DNA from: Cymbidium sinense
Taxonomy: Eukaryota; Streptophyta; Magnoliopsida; Asparagales; Orchidaceae
Assembly (NCBI GenBank): GCA_021442155.1
Contig: CM038220.1
Span: forward strand, 75,441,817 to 75,505,816
DNA length: 64,000 nucleotides
Reading direction: 5' to 3'
The position numbers and the translations under genes are program-made. Each line of letters opens with the position of its first letter. The stretch's first letter is position 1. The notes beneath the pieces are model-generated. The model saw only the letters and a list, made by a program, of their open reading frames with translations, was not told the DNA's origin and searched no databases. Positions 58,576 through 64,000 of this stretch are shown here, one piece after another.

Positions 58576-59889
58576 AAATATTGACCTCATTTTTTTTGAT
58601 GAGCTCTATTTCATCTTACATATTCCTCAGACTTTAAAGTTCCTTAGTCTTAAGACACATCTAGTGATTAGGTGGACTCACCAATCAAACTTAGAAGAGT
58701 TAGCCATGGAATAGGTCATGCCTTATAGAAAATTTCCTTAGCATAAACCATTCCTCACTTTCCTTCCTTCAAGTCAAACTCCAAATAAATCTTAATTGAT
58801 TTTCTCCAAACTCAAATCAACTCCATATGATTGAAATCCATGATTGAAATCTATGATTGAAACCCATGAATGAAAATTCCTAAATCCAAAAATTTCTTAA
58901 GTCCTTAAATTTGCCTTTAAGAACTTAACTAAATCATGATCCAAACCAAATCAACTCATAAGATTTTCTCATATTTCATTTATATTCTCATTTATATTCA
59001 TATATATAAATGAAATATAAATTCAAAATCAAACTAAACTCAAAATTCAAAATCAATTCATGAAATTTTCCTAAGTCCTTAAATTTGCCTTTATGGACTT
59101 AACTAAATCATGATCAAATCAATTCAAACTCATGGAATTTTCTCAAAACTCATTTATATTCTGTACTTCGTTCAGTTACGTATTGAAATAAATACAAATC
59201 AATCAAATTAGATCCTCAAATTAAATTAAATCTAAAATCTTTCTTAAGTCCTTAATTTTCCATTAATGGACTTAGTCTAAATCATGATCAAATCAATTCA
59301 AATTCATGGGATTTTCTCATAACTCATTTATATTCTCATTTATATTCAGATATATAAATGAAATATAAATATAAATCAATCAAACCAAATTCAAAAATTC
59401 AAATCCCTACTCCAAAATTTTCCTAAGTCTTTTAAATCCCTCTTAATGGACTTCGCCTAAGTCATGATCAAATCACTTCAAACACTTGAAATTTTTTATG
59501 ATCCATGTATATTCTCATGTATGCTCACATATATAAATGAAATATAAATTCAACAATCAAAACCAAGTCCAAAAATTGAACTCAAATCCACTCAAAATCT
59601 AACCTAAGCCTTTCAGGTTAAAATCTTGAACTTAGCCAAATCAACATCAAATCAAGCTTGATTTCTCTTCATGATTCAATCAACCCTACAATCATAAGCC
59701 CAAATATAGCTACAAATTCCAATAACTAAATCAAAATCCAATTCAAAAATCAAACCCTAAATCCTTTCATATTCTTCCTTTGAATATAAAATTGTCAAAT
59801 GGATCAAAACCCATTTGAATTGAAACCACTTGCAAATGGATTTATATGTCAATCATAAGTCCATATACAAGTTCAATCAAACTCAAATA

Positions 59890-60760
59890 AAGCTTTGACC
59901 TAGCCATTTGACCCACTTAGGCTCACTTGACCCAAAGTGACCTAAAGTACCCTTATGAGCCAAATTCTAATCTTAATCAAATTGAATTGAATCAAACTCA
60001 CCTATACCTCTTATCATGATCAACAATCATCATGGGCTGATCAATCAATCAAATTGGATCAAACCAAGTCAAACCTAAGGGTTGACCAAGTCAATACCTA
60101 TCCCAAAATGAAACCTAACATAGTGAAATTTTACCATAGGCCAAATTGATTGAAATATTAATCTAAGTTCATTCATGAACTATGTTTGAACTTAACTAAG
60201 CCAACATTTGAGGTTAACCTAGCCCAATTGGCCACTTGACCCAAGTTGACCCAACTTGACCTAAAAAGTCAAAATGTGTCAAAACTTGATCTAAGCCAAA
60301 TTGATTGAAACTAATGGGTCAAGTTCATTCCAAATAACTTGTTGAACTTGACCAAAGCCTCAATTGGCCAACTAGACCCAACCTAGCCCAATTGACCTTA
60401 GACCCAACTTGACCTAAAGGGGTCCTGTTGAGCCAAATTTGAACTTAACCAAAATTGATTGGAAATAAATATACCAATCCACTCCATATGACTAACCGAA
60501 CCTAAACCTACCATTGACCTAGCTCAAATAGGTCAAATGGGTCAAATAAGTCAACTTGACCCATTTGACCTAAATGAAGTCATATGAGCCAAATTCAAAA
60601 CTAATCCAAATTGAACCTAACCAAAGCCACCAAAATATTTCAAATGGTCATATAAACTTGACCCAACCCTTGGTTTCCAGTTACGTATTATAATTGATAA
60701 TAAAGTTGACCCATTTTACAACCTAAATGGGTCAACATGAGCCAAACCTTATCAAATGAA
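59890..60760. promoter_or_regulatory. W-box array in TatA copy C
   Basis: Dense TTGACC/GGTCAA hexamers match the block of copy B in order and spacing, including GGGTCAAATAAGTCAACTTGACC near 60,540 in two pieces. Confidence 0.45.
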
Positions 60761-61179
60761 TTCCAAGCCTTATGAAACTTGGCCAAATCTAGTTTCTCCA
60801 CATACCCAACATATCCAAATAAAAAAATTAGCAAAATAACCATTCTACCACTAGGCCATAGAACAAACTATGGACTAATCTATGGGTTTGGTCATAGCCT
60901 CTTCATATCAACTTGATGCCTTCCTAATAGTTCAAGTGGACCCAATGAAGAGTGGTGCCTAACCCAATGGGTTTGGGTCAAATGGACCTAAGGCCAAACC
61001 TGATCCCCCTCAATTTGGCTAATTCAAAACCCTCCTTCCACTCAATTTGATGCACATAGGAGGTTAGCAATCCACTCAAGACCTCAAACCAACCATTTGA
61101 CAACTCTAAGATCAAACAATCCCTCCAATGTTAATTGGATCAAAATGGCAAGGGAGGTGTCCGCCATCCGATTGCCATA

Positions 61180-61197
61180 GGGAGAGATATACTCCCC
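61180..61197 (+). promoter_or_regulatory. Conserved GGGAG-ATATA-CTCCC block
   Basis: GGGAG and CTCCC flank AGATATA, in a longer stretch (ATCCGATTGCCATAGG) shared exactly with copy B at 37,330-37,364. It could be a core promoter or a small hairpin. Confidence 0.35.
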
Positions 61198-63453
61198 ATA
61201 ATTCAATTTGAAATCACCATTCCTACATTCGATTGAAGCCTAGTGAGTGTTAGGAAAGATCAGAGAGACATCACAAGCTTTCTAAGAGGGATTTGAAAAG
61301 TAGATTTCTCAGTTTTCTCCATTGAAAAAGTAGTGGAGCTCACTTTAATCCTCAACTTTCTCTACACTCAAATCCCTTCCAATTCCTCTTGCACACTCCC
61401 TCAGAGGATCAATTCGAGTTCCCAAAGCAAGGAGAGTCTCAATTGGATCAAAGCTATAAGCAAGGTGAAGTGGTGTTGGTCCATAGGAAGATCCACTCAA
61501 CCCCAAGGCTTGAAATTTTCAACAGGACTTCATCTCCACTAAACAAAGCTACCTCATCGAGCTCGAGCGCAGATGATCACCTCCGACGAGGTATGTGATT
61601 TTTTGACCACTTAGCTTTGGAGGTGTTGGTCTTTTGTGAAAGAAATTTTCAAGTCATGAGAAATCCACCATTAGATAGGCTTATCATTAGCTTTAGATGG
61701 TGTGGGTAAAGTCTCATTCCAATCTGAGCTCAATCGAGCTCGGATCTTCCCTTAGATCACAGGTGGTCTCTATTGTGCCTAAGAAAAGAATTGGGGAGAT
61801 CTTGGCCGTCCATCCGCACATTTTGGATTGACAGCCAAGATTAATCCCACGTTTTAAAAATATTTTATCCCTCTTGAAATCGCGGGATGATCCATGGCCA
61901 TTTGATCCTTGATCAAACAGTAGGGATCAAAGGGCATCCTGCTGTCGCGCCGCCATTTGGATGTTATGTTTAAGTAATAAGCTCATGGTGTGACACGTGT
62001 AAAGCATGTTGGCGTCAGCGCTTGTGCAGTGAGTGAGGGATTAGTTAAGGGATTTAATTAATATTAATTAATCTTATGATCTTCAAAAATTCATATATCC
62101 TTCAATACAATTCAAAAAAATATGAGGTAAAATCCTATGGAAAGATAATTCAACCCAAAATATTTTAAAATGATTTCAATGGATTTTGGATTATCCTTTT
62201 CTCTAATTTTGGGTTTTATTAGAAATATCATTTGGTTAATTATTTCTTAATTAATTCTCTAATTAATCCCAAAATTCTTGGGTATGTTTTAGAGGATGAC
62301 CTCTACCACCCCTAATTTTCTTAGGATTTATTTAAGGCTTAATTGGGGAAATTGCAAATGTGTTTCTTAATTACCCTCATTATGTAATTAAGGATAATTA
62401 GGGTTTGGATTAGTGTTTTAAACTATTATTAAGATTGATTAAGGTTAGATCTAGTGAATAGGAGTCTTTGAAAATAATTTGGGGTATTTCCCCTAAGATA
62501 TTCCCTATACCCCCCTTTTATTTTCTTAATCCTCTCTTAATTAAGGGCTAATTAATTAATAATCCCTTTAATTTATTTATAAAAATTATAAAATCTTCCA
62601 TAACTTAATTAATCTACTTTGTGTAGATGCTTAGGTGTTTAAGAGCCTTAGGTCTACTTTGTGTAGATGCTTTGTGTAGATGAAAGTACAAGACCTACTT
62701 AGGTCTACTTAAAGCCTTTCTTACTTTCTTGTGTGCATGTGAAAAATTGGATAATGAAACCGTTTTATACTTAAGAAAAATCATGCATATTAAACTTCCA
62801 AATTTTCTTAAATGGATTACTTAGCATGCATCATAAAGTATGTTCAATGTTATCATTTGTGTGTATAGATATGCTTAGGATTCATTCATATGCATGTTAT
62901 ACATGTTGGAAAAGAAATGAAGTAATGTGTGTTATGTGAATTTAATTCATTTTATTTAATCTTAAGATGCCTTTCTTTTTGAATAGGTTTATTTAGAGTT
63001 CATCTAAACTCAGAATTAATTAAAAGATTTAATCAAAATATTCACAAAACCAAAATGTGAATCTACTTTAGAAATTACTTAGGTTAGGGAAGGAAAGAGA
63101 AGTTCTCTTCTCTTTCCCTCTCTTTATAACTTAGTAATTAATTATAGGATCCACTTGAACTTAATCAAACATGAAATAAAATCAACCCAAAAAATTAAAC
63201 AACTTAAATGAAATCATCCTCTAAGTTGAATATGTTTTCACACTTAGAGAATTTGAAGCTAAAGCCATAGCTAAGCATACCACACAAACCTTCAAAGCAC
63301 ACATATTAGGCTAAGCCACCACTTCTAGCTTTAGGTTAGCGTGGTGTATGATTTGATATTTTATTTTATTTTATGATATATGTTTTAGACTGGATGTTGA
63401 AATCTGAGAATGAATGGTAGGACGCTCTTAGTCTAATCATTATTTTCTGTAGG

Positions 63454-63535
63454 GGATTGTGCTTAAGAGGCGCTATCATAAATAAAAATATAAATACTTT
63501 TGTTTGCAGGTACTTTATACCCCTAAGCATAATCC
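63454..63535 (+). other. Conserved long hairpin of TatA LTR (copy C)
   Basis: GGATTGTGCTTAAGAGG pairs imperfectly with ACCCCTAAGCATAATCC. The loop again holds ATAAATAAAAATATAAAT. Confidence 0.65.
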
Positions 63536-64000
63536 AATAGGCCAGGTGGACTTAGTCACCCATGTGTGGGGTGATAAGTCTAATATATAAGCTTGGGATT
63601 TGTGTGGTTTATTTTGGCTAATCTCTATTTTGTAGGTGTTAGTTAGATTTTCATTCTTTTCCTTTTCAGGTAAATTTGTGCAATTAGGATTTTGGAATGA
63701 TTGTTATGAGTATTATGATGAGCATTGGTCATAAGATCCTATCTTATGCACCATGTGAAGCCTTGGAGAATCTACCTTCTAACCATCCAAAAGAAGGAAC
63801 CAAAGAAGAAGAAAGAAGAAAAAAAGAAGAAAGAAGGAAATAAGATAGAAGAAATAAAGCTTGAAGACCACCATAATAATGAATTCCTTGGTTAATTATA
63901 ATTTTATTTGTTTGTAATCCGGATTGTATAAGGGTAGAGCTTGGCTATCCAATTTTATTTTCGGATTTGTGCGGTGGTGCCCGACCACAATGACCTTTTA

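Larger units (their letters stand above)
58576..64000 (+). repeat. TatA long LTR, copy C (right end outside window)
   Basis: It starts with ATTGACCTCA, matching the LTR start TTGTTGACCTCA of copy D. It runs collinear with B: W-box block 59,890-60,760, GATATACTCC block 61,180-61,197, leader and donor-like GAGGTATGT near 61,589, GC patch 61,900-62,030, hairpins at 63,454, 63,730 and 63,932. About 1.1 kb present in B (38,790-39,880) is missing at 62,635-62,720. Short frames at 61,333-61,598 lie in the leader and are not shared with other copies. Confidence 0.75.

Overview
This window is nuclear DNA of a flowering plant, made almost entirely of transposable elements. It is strongly AT-rich. It holds LTR retrotransposons of the Ty3/gypsy Tat lineage with very long LTRs, an RTE-clade LINE, a small deleted gypsy element, MITE-like DNA elements, and long (TA)n tracts. 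I found no intact host gene, no RNA gene and no bacterial-type feature. The repeat spectrum would suit a large-genome monocot such as a palm, but nothing here fixes the genus. Every open frame longer than about 60 codons is either a piece of a retroelement or chance.

Layout. Positions 1-6,726 are one plus-strand copy (copy A) of a giant LTR family that I call TatA. It cuts into the left LTR of an old minus-strand element, TatB, which runs from 6,727 to 18,317. TatB has a 3' LTR remnant at 6,727-9,460, a polypurine tract, a repeat-rich 3' region, an integrase C-terminus at 11,310-11,755, a gag-like remnant, a primer-binding site at 13,351-13,370, and a 4.9-kb 5' LTR. Three tandem-repeat arrays follow (18,880-20,990), then an LTR fragment with a TATA box (21,588-22,200) and an RTE fragment. 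A compact minus-strand gypsy element spans 23,031-26,527, with a perfect 5-bp target duplication. Positions 26,533-34,186 are AT-rich with MITE-like pieces, an RTE 3' end nested in a hAT-like repeat, an ACGT-motif cluster, and a faint L1-type remnant.

From about 34,187 to the right edge TatA dominates. A short inverted piece (E) leads into the longest copy (B, plus, to a PBS-like motif at 42,621). B meets an inverted 3' LTR (D, to 48,565). D continues into a polypurine tract, a hypervariable repeat region and a broken Tat pol (51,194-54,130) with integrase, two RNase H domains and RT. That pol abuts an inverted LTR (D2), which was hit by a nearly full-length RTE LINE (55,122-58,205) and by another plus-strand TatA copy (C, from about 58,576).

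The most interesting signals are structural. The TatA LTR appears to be about 8 kb long. Its first part carries about 20 W-box hexamers in 860 bp. Its last part carries a series of hairpins whose arms change in a compensatory way between copies. One two-hairpin module is also present in the otherwise dissimilar TatB LTR, near its PBS. This looks like a conserved RNA structure of these retrotransposons. All comparisons were made by eye, without alignment software or database searches.
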